A DNA stretch of 64,000 bases from Streptomyces tibetensis (lineage in GTDB: Bacteria > Actinomycetota > Actinomycetes > Streptomycetales > Streptomycetaceae). A model generated the notes under the pieces. It made no database searches. It worked only from the letters and a program-made list of their open reading frames with translations, and had not been told where the DNA came from. Within the stretch, counting starts at the first letter, position 1; each line of letters starts with the position of its first letter. The stretch is taken from positions 62,001-126,000 of the forward strand of contig NZ_SZVW01000014.1 in NCBI RefSeq assembly GCF_007655005.1, given 5' to 3'. The position numbers and the translations under genes were made by a program. Below are positions 1-8,717 of this stretch, piece after piece.

Positions 1-180
1 GGCTGCTGTCCTGGCCACATGGGCAGCAACCCTAGCCGCGCCCCGGACACGATTCGGTCACCGCCCGTGGACGGAGACGTAGCAACCCGGAGACAGTCCG
101 GTGTGGATGTCGTGCGCAGGGATGCGGCGGTCGTCACACCGCCCTGGCCAGGCGTCTCTACTCGTGAGTAACATTCCGGC

Positions 181-633
181 ATGAGCGCAGACCAGATGTC
201 CATCGGCGAGATGCTCGCCGCCACGGTGCCCATGGCCCGGACCCTGAACCTCGAGTTCCTGGAGACCTCGCCGGACCGGGCAGTGGTGTCGCTGCCGGAC
301 CAGGGCGAGTACCACAACCACGTGGGCGGCCCGCACGCCGGTGCGATGTTCACGCTCGGCGAGTCCGCGAGCGGGGCGATCGTGCTGGCCGCGTTCGGCG
401 ACCAGCTCTCGCGCGCTGTGCCGCTCGCCGTCAGCGCCGAGATCTCCTACAAGAAGCTGGCGATGGGCGCCGTCACGGCCACGGCCACCCTGGGCCGCCC
501 GGCCGCCGAGGTCGTGGCGCAGCTGGATGCCGGGGAGCGCCCCGAGTTCCCGGTGGCCATCGCCATCCAGCGGGCCGACGGTGCCGTGACCGGCGAGATG
601 ACCGTCGTGTGGACCCTGCGGCCCAACGGCTGA
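181..633 (+). CDS. DUF4442/PaaI-like hotdog-fold thioesterase
   Basis: This 150-residue protein has the size and pattern of a single hotdog domain of the DUF4442/YiiD C-terminal type, which probably hydrolyses an acyl-CoA; the substrate is unknown. The segment NHVGGPHAGAMFTLGE, about residues 46-61, matches the helix-start motif of PaaI-like thioesterases, with the conserved His-Ala-Gly-Ala followed by an acidic residue. The C-terminal part carries the beta strands expected of the fold. No strong ribosome binding site precedes the ATG. It converges on the broken galU gene, and no operon partner is visible. Confidence 0.75.
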   Translation: MSADQMSIGEMLAATVPMARTLNLEFLETSPDRAVVSLPDQGEYHNHVGGPHAGAMFTLGESASGAIVLAAFGDQLSRAVPLAVSAEISYKKLAMGAVTATATLGRPAAEVVAQLDAGERPEFPVAIAIQRADGAVTGEMTVVWTLRPNG

Positions 634-721
634 TCCGGCAGCAGGTTCCGCGTCGACCCGGTCCTCGGCACCGGCTGAGGCGCCCCGGCGGGGAGCGGGC
701 CGGGTGCCGGGGCCTCGCGGG

Positions 722-1669
722 TCAGGCCGCCGCGTCCCGCTGCCCTGGGAGCGCGCCGTCGAGCTCCCCGAGGAAGACCCGGAGCCACGCCACGAACTCC
801 GGCCCCAGGTCGGGTCGTGCGCAGGCCATCCTGACCACCGTGCGCAGATAGTCGGCCTTGTCGCCGGTGTCGTGGCGCAGGCCCCTGAAGACCACTCCGT
901 GCACCGTGCCGTCCGCGGCCATCTCCTGCAGGGCGTCGGTCAGCTGGATCTCGCCGCCCCGGCCCGGCGGGGTGCGCTCCAGGACGGGAAAGACCGCCGG
1001 ATCGAGGACGTAGCGGCCGATGACGGCGTAACGGCTGGGCGCCTGACGCGGGTTCGGCTTCTCGACCAGGCCCGTGACGCGGACGAGGTCCTCCTCGCCG
1101 GTCGGTTCGACGGCGGCGCAGCCGTACCGGTGGATCTGCTCCGGCGGGACCTACATCAGGGCGACCACGCTGCCGAGCCTGCGGTCGCGGATGTCGAGCA
1201 TCCGGCTCAGCAGCGTCTCGCGCGGGTCGATCAGGTCGTCGCCGAGGAGGACCGCGAAGGGCTGGTCGCCGACATGGCGGCGGGCACACAGCACGGCGTG
1301 GCCGAGGCCGAGCGGGTCGCCCTGGCGGATGTGGTGGATGCTCGCCAGCCGCGCCGGATCGCGCACGGCGTCCAACCGCACGGTGTCGCCCTTGGCCGTG
1401 AGGGCCTGCTCCAGTTCCAGGGCGTGGTCGAAATGGTCCTCGATGGCCCGCTTGTGACGGCCGGTGACCATCAGGACGTCGTCGAGTCCCGCCGCTGCCG
1501 CCTCCTCGACGACGTACTGGATGGCGGGCTTGTCGACGACCGGCAGCATCTCCTTGGGTGTCGCCTTCGTGGCGGGCAGGAAGCGGGTGCCGAGGCCCGC
1601 GGCCGGGACGACCGCCTTGCGGACGGTGCGGGCGGGGGCGGAAGGGTGGGGGGCGATCATGCGGCTCAT
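722..1669 (-). pseudogene. galU: UTP-glucose-1-phosphate uridylyltransferase (GalU paralogue) interrupted by an in-frame TAG
   Basis: GalU makes UDP-glucose from glucose 1-phosphate and UTP for cell wall and glycan synthesis. The first 172 codons give a clear GalU N-terminus: the nucleotidyltransferase motif [18 protein letters not shown], then [16 protein letters not shown], and LLGDDLI. At 1151-1153 the frame reads TAG where the family has a Glu codon (ALM-Glu-V). It then stays open for 142 more codons with normal GalU sequence, including VEKP, YAVIGRY, GGEIQLTDAL and HDTGDKADYL, to a TGA at 722. One base change (GAG to TAG) explains the break. The full frame of 315 codons fits the family length. 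The ATG at 1669 overlaps the stop of a small upstream ORF, and an alternative ATG lies at 1660. Streptomyces usually carry another galU, so the loss may be tolerated. A sequencing error is the main alternative. Confidence 0.85.
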
Positions 1670-1854
1670 GCTGACGCGGAGAGCTGAGCGTGCGCCGGGA
1701 GCCGCATGGGAGCGCGCTGTGAAGTTGAAGATTGTGTGGAGCAACCGCCCTTGAGTGCGCACAACTTGCGCCCCTCAGCGCCCGGGATTTCGAAAGCCGG
1801 TGCGGATACCGCCGGTAACATATCTGAATTCTTCTCGTTTTGAACTTGGGTCAT
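1666..1854 (-). CDS. possible small protein, translationally coupled to the galU paralogue; contains a TTA codon
   Basis: This is a 62-codon ORF with an AAGGAG ribosome binding site four bases before its ATG. Its TGA overlaps the galU ATG at 1669 in an ATGA arrangement, which suggests translational coupling; galU has no good ribosome binding site of its own. Codon 13 is TTA, so translation would depend on the bldA leucyl-tRNA. The peptide begins [13 protein letters not shown] and has a Gly-Gly followed by a Cys/Ser/Thr-rich stretch ([11 protein letters not shown]) near residues 36-46. Third-position GC is unusually low for this genome. That argues either for foreign or small-peptide DNA, or against coding. 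I recognise no family and see no peptide-modifying enzyme nearby. Confidence 0.35.
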   Translation of the reverse strand: MTQVQNEKNSDMLPAVSAPAFEIPGAEGRKLCALKGGCSTQSSTSQRAPMRLPAHAQLSASA

Positions 1855-1890
1855 CCAACTCCTTGTTACCTGTCAGTCGTATGTGCGAAA

Positions 1891-1904
1891 GTGAGCCGGC
1901 TCAC
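1891..1904. promoter_or_regulatory. 14-bp perfect palindrome in the divergent region upstream of the ricin-domain gene
   Basis: GTGAGCCGGCTCAC is a perfect palindrome. It lies in the 342-bp stretch between galU (1669) and the lectin gene (2012), about 37 bp upstream of the small ORF start. The surrounding 1790-1880 is AT-rich for this genome, as promoter DNA often is. It may be an operator for either divergent transcript. No regulator can be assigned, and nothing else in the stretch could be identified apart from the small ORF. Confidence 0.35.
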
Positions 1905-2011
1905 AGCCGAGTCCGCAGCTGACGCGGCACAGGTATGCACCAATCACCCACCTGCTTTCCGACGGACGCGCAATTTCGCCTGCCGTTCCGCGGCTGGAAG
2001 GAAATGGTTCC

Positions 2012-3886
2012 GTGCAATCCCCCACCCCCCCACGCCCGCCGTACGCGCCACGACCCGGAGCGGGACCCGCGGAGTCCGACCGCAATCTCCTCGCCCGGGT
2101 CGGCGAACCTGCCGAAGGGCCGCGCGCCGTCGCGCTGTTGCTGGCCCGGCACTGGCGCGCGGTCTACGAATACGCCGTGATCTGCCTGGCGTCCTCCGAG
2201 GACTCCGCGTCGATGGCGGCGGCCGCCGCCTTCCGCAGGGAACTAGCCCGGCCGGGCGGCGGAGCCCTGCGTCCACGGCTGCTCACCGCCGTCCGGGAGA
2301 CGGTCGGACAGTGGGCCGCCGACGACGGAATTTCCGAAGTACTGCCGGAACTCCGCAAAGCCGTCGGCGCCCGCGGCCTGCGCGCCGCCCGCCCCGGGAC
2401 ACCCGAAAGGCGGCGTCTCGCGGAGCGCGCTTTCCGTAGCCTTCCGGGGGCTTCTCAATGCCTTCTCTGGCACACGGACGTCGAGGCCGAACCCATATCC
2501 GTACCGGCCGGTCTGCTGGGAGTGGACGCCGGCACCGCGTCGGCCGCTCTGGAGCAGGCGCGCGAGCAATTCAGGTCGGGGTGCGTACGCGCCCACCGGG
2601 AACTCGCGCCGACGCAGGAATGCCGCTACTACAACCGTCTGCTGGACGTTCCCATGCGTCGCGGCGGGGCGCTGCTTCCCGATGTGCAGCGGCATCTCAT
2701 GGCATGCCGCTACTGCCGCCACGCCGCCGAACAACTCAGTCATTTCGAGGGCGGTCTGGAGGACCTGCTCACCGAGACGGTGCTCGGCTGGGGCGCCCGC
2801 CGCTACCTGGAATCACGGCCGGGCCGCGTCGCGGGCCAGGGCGCCCTGGCCTCCGGCGGACGCCACCGCCTGCGGCCCCGTGCCCTGCCTGCGGCCGGTC
2901 GGCCCGGGGCGCCGAGGAGGCACGCGAAGGCGCTGGCCGCCGCGGTCGGGGTGACCTCCCTCGTGCTGCTCGCGACCCTGCTCGCCGCCCGGGGCTGGAC
3001 CGAGGAGGGCGGTACCGCCGACCCGCAGGCCACCTGGGGCGCGGTCAGCGGCCACTCCGTCGATCCGGACGGTGCGGGGCCCTCGTCCGTCGGACCGGAC
3101 TCCGTCGCGCCCTCGGCCGCCGCTTCGCCGTCGGCCGCCTCCGCCGGCAACGTCGCCGAAGTGGCCCGGGGACGGCTGCGCAACCTCGACGAGGGCCTCT
3201 GCGTCGACGTCCTGGGTGGACGCGCCCTGGCCGACGCCCGCATCGTGCTGACCGCCTGCTCCGCGGGTGGGTCCCAGCAGTGGTCCTACCAGGACGACGG
3301 CGTCCTGCGCAGCGCAGCCGACCCCACCCTGTGCCTCGGCTCCGACACCGGCAAGGGCACGGTCGCCCTGGCCGGGTGCCTCGTGCACGCGGGAGTCGTC
3401 CGCTACGACCTGACCGTGCGCGGTGAGATCCTGCCGCGCGGCGGCAAGGGTCTGGCCCTCGCTCCCGGGAAAGGCCGGAACGTGATCGTCACCGACCGTG
3501 ACGGATCCGGGGCGCAGCGGTGGACACTGGAACCGGCCGCAGTCCCCCGCGGGCCAGGGGAGTCCCGGGAGAAGCGGGCGCAGGAGGCTCCGCGGGAGAG
3601 CCGCCCGGAGCGCGAGCAGCGGCCGTACGACAACGCCCCGCCCGGGCACCGGCCCGAACCGCCGCGCACCCAGTCCGGGGAACCGCCGCAGGAGCGGTAC
3701 GAGACGCGGTTCGCGCAGGTGGACTGCTGCGGGAAGGCCGATTCAGGGGGCGGCGGGGCAGACGGGGCCGGGGCTGATGGGGCCGGTGGGTCCGCGCCGC
3801 AGGCCGGCTCCGGCGTCCTCGGACGCACGCCGGCCACCGTGGCCGACGCCGTGACGACGCTGCACTCCGCGGCGCGCTTGCCGTAG
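2012..3886 (+). CDS. membrane protein: sigma-factor-like N-terminus, zinc-finger-type H-x3-C-x2-C motif, one TM helix, C-terminal ricin B-lectin domain
   Basis: This 624-residue protein probably has its N-terminus in the cytoplasm and a lectin domain outside. Residues of about 20-200 are alpha-helical and resemble a degenerate ECF sigma factor. At about residues 227-234, HLMACRYC fits the H-x3-C-x2-C core of anti-sigma zinc-finger (ZAS) domains. One hydrophobic helix lies at about 308-330. After a Ser/Pro/Ala linker, about residues 388-506 form a ricin B-type lectin repeat, with LCVDV and LCLG segments and the QxW signatures QQW and QRW near 422 and 502. The tail is rich in Pro, Glu and Arg, then Gly, and contains a Cys-Cys pair. 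The start is a GTG with an AAGGAAA ribosome binding site. Ligand and partners are unknown. A perfect-palindrome terminator follows. Confidence 0.8.
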   Translation: MQSPTPPRPPYAPRPGAGPAESDRNLLARVGEPAEGPRAVALLLARHWRAVYEYAVICLASSEDSASMAAAAAFRRELARPGGGALRPRLLTAVRETVGQWAADDGISEVLPELRKAVGARGLRAARPGTPERRRLAERAFRSLPGASQCLLWHTDVEAEPISVPAGLLGVDAGTASAALEQAREQFRSGCVRAHRELAPTQECRYYNRLLDVPMRRGGALLPDVQRHLMACRYCRHAAEQLSHFEGGLEDLLTETVLGWGARRYLESRPGRVAGQGALASGGRHRLRPRALPAAGRPGAPRRHAKALAAAVGVTSLVLLATLLAARGWTEEGGTADPQATWGAVSGHSVDPDGAGPSSVGPDSVAPSAAASPSAASAGNVAEVARGRLRNLDEGLCVDVLGGRALADARIVLTACSAGGSQQWSYQDDGVLRSAADPTLCLGSDTGKGTVALAGCLVHAGVVRYDLTVRGEILPRGGKGLALAPGKGRNVIVTDRDGSGAQRWTLEPAAVPRGPGESREKRAQEAPRESRPEREQRPYDNAPPGHRPEPPRTQSGEPPQERYETRFAQVDCCGKADSGGGGADGAGADGAGGSAPQAGSGVLGRTPATVADAVTTLHSAARLP

Positions 3887-3936
3887 GAGCGGTACGGGAC
3901 CCCGCCTGGGGGCGTCCGAGCAGGGATCGTCGCCGT

Positions 3937-3970
3937 CCCTGCGGGTTCGGCCGCGGCCGAACCCGCAGGG
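3937..3970. terminator. perfect 17+17 palindrome, probable terminator
   Basis: The arms CCCTGCGGGTTCGGCCG and CGGCCGAACCCGCAGGG abut with no unpaired bases in the duplex and would fold into a very stable GC-rich hairpin. The element sits 50 bases after the lectin gene stop and 113 bases before the phosphoketolase start. No U-tract follows, as is common for Streptomyces terminators. Confidence 0.65.
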
Positions 3971-4082
3971 CGGATGCCCGTCAACCCGCAGGGGGTGCCG
4001 GATGGTCGACAGGCGCCTGGCATCGAACCGGAACAAACTGGTACTCCTCCTGAGTCCGCCCGCAGAACCCAGGGAGTCATCC

Positions 4083-6479
4083 ATGCCCGAGGCCCCGCGC
4101 CAGGACAGCAGGACCGACAGCAGGACCGCGCCGACCGACGAGGAACTGCGTACGCTGGACGCCCACTGGCGGGCCGCCAACTACCTGGCGGCCGGTCAGA
4201 TCTACCTGCTGGCGAACCCCCTGCTCACCGAGCCGTTGCGGCCCGAGCACATCAAGCCGCGGCTGCTCGGCCACTGGGGCACCTCACCCGGGCTGAACCT
4301 CGTCCACACGCATCTCAACCGGGTGATCAAGAACCGGGGGCTCGACGCCCTGTGCGTCTGGGGCCCGGGCCACGGCGGGCCGTCGGTTCTCGCCAACTCC
4401 TGGCTGGAGGGCAGCTACAGCGAGAAGTACCCGGACGTGTCCCGGGACGCGCAGGGCATGGAGCTGCTGATGCGGCAGTTCTCCTTCCCCGGCGGCGTGC
4501 CCAGCCATGTCGCCCCGGAGGTGCCCGGCTCGATCCACGAGGGCGGCGAGCTCGGCTACTCCCTCGCCCACGCCTACGGCGCCGCCCTCGACAACCCGGA
4601 CCTGCTCGTGGCCTGCGTGATCGGCGACGGCGAGGCGGAGACAGGGCCGCTGGCAGGGTCCTGGCACGCCAACAAGTTCCTCGACCCCGTCCACGACGGT
4701 GCCGTCCTGCCGATCCTGCACCTCAACGGCTACAAGATCGCCAACCCGACCGTGCTGTCCCGCATCCCCGAGGAGGAGCTCGACGCGCTGCTGCGCGGCT
4801 ACGGCCACGAGCCGATCCACGTCATCGGCGACGATCCGGCCATCGTCCACCGCGCCATGGCCGAGGCCATGGACACCGCGCTCGACCGCATCGCCGCCGC
4901 ACAGCACGCCGCCCGCGAGCAGGGTGCGACCGGGCGCCCGCGCTGGCCGGTGATCGTGCTGCGCACTCCCAAGGGCTGGACCGGCCCGGCCGAGGTCGAC
5001 GGTGAGCCGGTCGAGGGCACCTGGCGCGCCCACCAGGTGCCGCTGTCCGGTGTCCGCGACAACCCGGAGCACCTGCGGCAGCTGGAGTCCTGGCTGCGCT
5101 CGTACCGGCCCGAGGAGCTGTTCGACGCGGAGGGCCGCCCGGTCGCGGACGTCCTCGCCTGCGTCCCCGAGGGCACCGGGCGTCTCGGCGCCACCCCGTA
5201 CGCCAACGGCGGCCTGCTCGTCCGTGACCTGCCCATCCCGTCCCTGGACGACTTCGCCGTGCCCGTCGACAAGCCCGGCACGACCATGCACGAGCCGACC
5301 CGGGTCCTCGGCGACCTCCTCGCCCGGATCACGCGCGACACCGCCGACCGCCGCGACTTCCGCCTGGTCGGCCCGGACGAGACCGCCTCCAACCGGCTCC
5401 AGGCCGTCTACGCCGCCAGCGGCAAGGCCTGGCAGGCCGGGACCCTGCCCGTGGACGAGCACCTCGACCGGCACGGACGGGTGATGGAGGTGCTCTCCGA
5501 ACACCTATGCCAGGGCTGGCTGGAGGGCTACCTGCTCACCGGCCGGCACGGGCTCTTCTCCTGCTACGAGGCGTTCGTGCACATCGTCGACTCCATGGTC
5601 AACCAGCACATCAAGTGGCTGCGCACCTCCGGCAGGCTGCCCTGGCGGGCCCCCATCGCCTCCCTCAACTACCTGCTGACCTCCCATGTGTGGCGGCAGG
5701 ACCACAACGGCTTCTCCCACCAGGACCCCGGCTTCGTCGACCACGTCCTCAACAAGAGCCCCGAGGTCGTCCGCGTCTACCTCCCGCCGGACGCCAACAC
5801 CCTGCTCTCCGTCGCGGACCACGCCCTGCGCAGCCGCGACTATGTGAACGTGATCGTCGCCGGGAAGCAGCCCTGCTTCGACTGGCTGTCGATGGACGAG
5901 GCCCGGGTGCACTGCGCCCGGGGCGCCGGCATCTGGGAGTGGGCGGGCACCGAGGACGGCGCCGAGCCCGATGTCGTCCTGGCCTGCGCCGGTGACGTCC
6001 CCACCCAGGAGACCCTGGCCGCCGCCCACCTGCTCCGCCGGTACCTGCCCGAGCTGACCGTCCGGGTCGTCAACGTCGTCGATCTCGCCCGGCTGCTGCC
6101 TCAGGGCGAACACCCGCACGGCATGAGCGACTTCGAGTACGACGGGCTGTTCACCACCGACAAGCCGGTGATCTTCGCCTACCACGGCTACCCGTGGCTG
6201 ATCCACCGGCTCGCCTACCGCCGCACCGGTCACCAGCACCTGCACGTGCGCGGCTACAAGGAGGCCGGCACCACGACCACGCCGTTCGACATGGTCGTCC
6301 GCAACGACCTCGACCGCTACCGCCTGGTCATGGACGTCATCGACCGCGTCCCCGGCCTCGCGGTCCGCGCCACGGCCGTGCGCCAGCGGATGGCCGACGC
6401 GCGCACCCGCCACCACGCCTGGATCCGTGAGCACGGCACCGACCTGCCCGAGGTCGCCGAGTGGAGCTGGAACGCCTGA
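4083..6479 (+). CDS. xfp: phosphoketolase (xylulose-5-phosphate/fructose-6-phosphate)
   Basis: Phosphoketolase is a thiamine-diphosphate enzyme that splits xylulose 5-phosphate or fructose 6-phosphate with phosphate to give acetyl phosphate and an aldose phosphate. The 798-residue product has the usual family length. Visible marks are HWGTSPGLN and GPGHGGPS near the N-terminus, the thiamine-diphosphate segment from GDGEAETG to [11 protein letters not shown], and the C-terminal SHQDPGF and YHGYPWLIH blocks. I chose the ATG at 4083 because AGGGAG lies six bases upstream and the protein then begins where the family begins. The frame is open back to 4002. It is probably monocistronic, with hairpins on both sides. 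Confidence 0.95.
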   Translation: MPEAPRQDSRTDSRTAPTDEELRTLDAHWRAANYLAAGQIYLLANPLLTEPLRPEHIKPRLLGHWGTSPGLNLVHTHLNRVIKNRGLDALCVWGPGHGGPSVLANSWLEGSYSEKYPDVSRDAQGMELLMRQFSFPGGVPSHVAPEVPGSIHEGGELGYSLAHAYGAALDNPDLLVACVIGDGEAETGPLAGSWHANKFLDPVHDGAVLPILHLNGYKIANPTVLSRIPEEELDALLRGYGHEPIHVIGDDPAIVHRAMAEAMDTALDRIAAAQHAAREQGATGRPRWPVIVLRTPKGWTGPAEVDGEPVEGTWRAHQVPLSGVRDNPEHLRQLESWLRSYRPEELFDAEGRPVADVLACVPEGTGRLGATPYANGGLLVRDLPIPSLDDFAVPVDKPGTTMHEPTRVLGDLLARITRDTADRRDFRLVGPDETASNRLQAVYAASGKAWQAGTLPVDEHLDRHGRVMEVLSEHLCQGWLEGYLLTGRHGLFSCYEAFVHIVDSMVNQHIKWLRTSGRLPWRAPIASLNYLLTSHVWRQDHNGFSHQDPGFVDHVLNKSPEVVRVYLPPDANTLLSVADHALRSRDYVNVIVAGKQPCFDWLSMDEARVHCARGAGIWEWAGTEDGAEPDVVLACAGDVPTQETLAAAHLLRRYLPELTVRVVNVVDLARLLPQGEHPHGMSDFEYDGLFTTDKPVIFAYHGYPWLIHRLAYRRTGHQHLHVRGYKEAGTTTTPFDMVVRNDLDRYRLVMDVIDRVPGLAVRATAVRQRMADARTRHHAWIREHGTDLPEVAEWSWNA

Positions 6480-6508
6480 GCCCCGAGGGACGTCCTACAA
6501 GCCGGTAG

Positions 6509-6532
6509 GCTTCCCTGGGCACGCAGGGAAGC
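6509..6532 (+). terminator. 9-bp hairpin after the phosphoketolase gene
   Basis: GCTTCCCTG and CAGGGAAGC pair perfectly around a six-base loop, 30 bases after the phosphoketolase stop and 20 bases before the DedA start. It may be a terminator, or a structure in the DedA leader. There is no U-tract. Confidence 0.5.
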
Positions 6533-6551
6533 TCAGCGAAAGGAACCGGCG

Positions 6552-7190
6552 TTGCACGTCCAGGAGTGGCTCGAAACCGTACCCGCGGTCGCCGTATACG
6601 CGCTGGTCGGGCTGGTCATCGGCCTGGAAAGCCTGGGCATCCCGCTGCCGGGCGAAATCATTCTCGTCTCCTCGGCGCTGCTCGCGTCCCAGAACGGCGA
6701 GATCGACCCCGTCGTCCTGGGCGCCAGCGCCACGGCCGGCGCGATCATCGGCGACTCGATCGGCTACGCCATCGGCCGCAAGGGCGGGCGGCCCCTGCTG
6801 GCCTGGCTGGGCGGCAAGTTCCCCAAGCACTTCAGCGAAGGCCACATCGCCACCGCCGAGCGCTCCTTCGAGAAGTGGGGCATGTGGGCCGTCTTCTTCG
6901 GACGCTTCGTCGCCCTGCTCCGCATCTTCGCGGGCCCCCTCGCCGGTGTGCTGCGCATGCCGTACTGGAAGTTTCTCATCGCCAACGTCCTCGGCGGCAT
7001 CGTCTGGGCGGGCGGCACGACGGCTGTCATCTACTACGTCGGCATCGTCGCGGAGTCCTGGCTGAAGCGCTTCTCGTGGCTGGGCCTGGTGGCGGCGGTC
7101 CTGGTGGGCCTCACGTCCATGCTGGTGATCAAGCGCAGGGCGAAGAAGGCGGGCCAGAACCTGGAAGCGACCGGGGAGCCGGCGGCCTAG
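6552..7190 (+). CDS. DedA-family membrane protein
   Basis: This 212-residue polytopic membrane protein belongs to the DedA/VTT family. Members are linked to lipid transport across the membrane and to membrane homeostasis; the substrate here is unknown. The family motif E-(S)-LG-x-PLPGE is present near residues 25-34, and a later GRF...R...AGPLAGV...M block near 115-135 also matches. The tail is basic (KRRAKKAGQ) and probably cytoplasmic. The start is a TTG with a GAAAGGAA ribosome binding site. It stands alone between the phosphoketolase hairpin and a dispersed repeat element. Confidence 0.9.
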   Translation: MHVQEWLETVPAVAVYALVGLVIGLESLGIPLPGEIILVSSALLASQNGEIDPVVLGASATAGAIIGDSIGYAIGRKGGRPLLAWLGGKFPKHFSEGHIATAERSFEKWGMWAVFFGRFVALLRIFAGPLAGVLRMPYWKFLIANVLGGIVWAGGTTAVIYYVGIVAESWLKRFSWLGLVAAVLVGLTSMLVIKRRAKKAGQNLEATGEPAA

Positions 7191-7269
7191 GGGCGCGCGG
7201 CTGTATCGATGTGCGGCTCCGCCGCGCGGGAGCGCGACCAGCCCTCACGGCGCTGCAGCCGCCCACAAC
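7190..7269. repeat. Streptomyces dispersed intergenic element (GGGGCGCG...GCTCCGCCGCG type)
   Basis: The sequence running GGGGCGCGCGGCTG, then GTGCGGCTCCGCCGCG, then GCGCGACCAGCC matches a GC-rich element that I recognise as frequent between Streptomyces genes. It contains the inverted repeat CGGCTCCGCCG. It fills the space between the convergent dedA and gamma-carbonic anhydrase genes and starts directly at the dedA stop. It may act as a terminator or be an inert repeat. Confidence 0.6.
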
Positions 7270-7797
7270 CTATGCATGCACATCCCGATGCGCCTTCGCC
7301 AACTCGGCGTACATCGTGCCGTTGAGGGTGACGCCCTGCCGCTCCTCCTCCGACAGCTCCCGCCGGACCTTCGCGGGGACCCCCGCCACCAGTGACCCGG
7401 GGGGCACGACCATGCCCTGTGGCACCAGCGCCTGCGCCGCGACCAGCGAACCGGCCCCGATCACGGCGCCGTTCAGGACCGTCGCCCCCATGCCGATCAG
7501 ACAGTCGTCCTCGACCGTCGCCCCGTGCACCACCGCGTTGTGCCCGATGCTCACCCGCTCACCCACGCTCACGGGAAACCCCGGATCGGCGTGGAGGGTG
7601 CAGTTGTCCTGGACGTTGCTGCTCGCCCCGACGGAGATCGCCTCGACGTCGCCGCGCACCACGGCTCCGTACCAGACGCTCGCCCCCGGGCCCAGCGTCA
7701 CGCCCCCGATCACCGACGCCGTGGGCGCCACGAACGCCGTCTCATGGATCTCCGGCTCCCTGCCGCCGATCCCCGTGATCATCGCCCGCTGCGCCAT
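7270..7797 (-). CDS. gamma-class carbonic anhydrase-like hexapeptide-repeat protein
   Basis: This 175-residue left-handed beta-helix protein is related to gamma carbonic anhydrases such as YrdA and PaaY. The repeats run through residues 20-140. Metal-ligand-type histidines are visible in NVQDNCTLHAD and in SIGHNAVVHGA, matching the family's H...H-x4-H arrangement. ASVWYGAVVRGD is also typical. Whether it is a true carbonic anhydrase cannot be read from sequence. I chose the ATG at 7797 because GGAGG lies upstream, although the frame is open further. It diverges from a second hexapeptide protein 112 bp away. Confidence 0.85.
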   Translation of the reverse strand: MAQRAMITGIGGREPEIHETAFVAPTASVIGGVTLGPGASVWYGAVVRGDVEAISVGASSNVQDNCTLHADPGFPVSVGERVSIGHNAVVHGATVEDDCLIGMGATVLNGAVIGAGSLVAAQALVPQGMVVPPGSLVAGVPAKVRRELSEEERQGVTLNGTMYAELAKAHRDVHA

Positions 7798-7909
7798 GTC
7801 CGCCTCCAGGAACGTCGTAGACAACGCGCAAACCGTACGCCACCCGGTGGGGCGAAGATCACAGGCCTCCGACGCCGCGGCCGGAGCTACCGCTGAGTAC
7901 CGTGAGGTC

Positions 7910-8707
7910 GTGCCGAAGCGCAAGAACACGTTCTCATCCTGGCGGCGGGGCCTCGCGCAGCGCGCCGTCCACACGGGCTGGGCCTGGCTGCAGCGCACGG
8001 GCTCCGTCACCGCGGAGCACCCCGGCCGCTACCGCTTCGGCGCGATGGGAACGAGTACCAGACTTGCCTTCCCGCTCGGCACGGTTTTCGGCGAACCCTG
8101 GATCCACCTCGGCTCCCACTGCATCGTCGGCGAGCAGGTCACCCTCACCGCGGGCCTGATGCCCGACCTCGACCTCGGCCCCGACCCGATCCTGCGCATC
8201 GGCGACGGGGTCGTCCTGGGCCGCGGCAGCCACGTCATCGCGGACACGACGGTCACGATCGGCAGCGACTGCTACTTCGGCCCGTACGTCTACGTCACCT
8301 CCACGAACCACTCCTACGACGATCCGCACGAGCCGATCGGCAAGCAGTGGCCGCGCATGGAACCGGTCGAGATCGGGCCCGGCTGCTGGATCGGCACCGG
8401 GGCGGTGATCCTTCCGGGCGCGCGGATCGGGCGGAACGTGGTGGTGGCCGCGGGAGCGGTCGTGCGGGGCACTGTGCCCGATCACGCCGTGGTGGCGGGC
8501 GCCCCCGCCCGCGTGGTACGCCGCTGGACCCCGGCCGACGGCTGGCAGCCGCCGCTGCGCACCCCCGCGCCGGTGCCGATACCGGAGGGTGTCACCCCCG
8601 AGCAGCTCCGCGCGCTGGCGGACCTGGACGAGGAGACGGCGGCCCGGCTGGCCGAACTGGACGAGGAGACGGCGGCCGGTCTCGCGAAGCTGGAGCCGGG
8701 TTCCTGA
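7910..8707 (+). CDS. hexapeptide-repeat (LbH) acyltransferase
   Basis: This 265-residue protein has the LbH fold of WbbJ/MaoC-type O-acetyltransferases. Conserved stretches are STNHSYDDP near 120-130 with the catalytic-type His, then the GCWIGTGAVILPGARIG hexapeptide block and the VVAGAPARVVR end. These enzymes move an acetyl group from acetyl-CoA to a sugar or other small molecule; the acceptor is unknown. After the fold there is an unusual acidic tail in which an 11-residue unit, LA-x-LDEETAA-x, occurs twice. The start is a GTG with only a weak ribosome binding site. It diverges from the gamma-carbonic anhydrase gene. Confidence 0.8.
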   Translation: MPKRKNTFSSWRRGLAQRAVHTGWAWLQRTGSVTAEHPGRYRFGAMGTSTRLAFPLGTVFGEPWIHLGSHCIVGEQVTLTAGLMPDLDLGPDPILRIGDGVVLGRGSHVIADTTVTIGSDCYFGPYVYVTSTNHSYDDPHEPIGKQWPRMEPVEIGPGCWIGTGAVILPGARIGRNVVVAAGAVVRGTVPDHAVVAGAPARVVRRWTPADGWQPPLRTPAPVPIPEGVTPEQLRALADLDEETAARLAELDEETAAGLAKLEPGS

Positions 8708-8717
8708 ACCGCCGGGC

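Noticed and set aside
58-336. 92-codon minus-strand ORF over the thioesterase start
   Set aside because: It overlaps a convincing gene on the other strand and has no motif.
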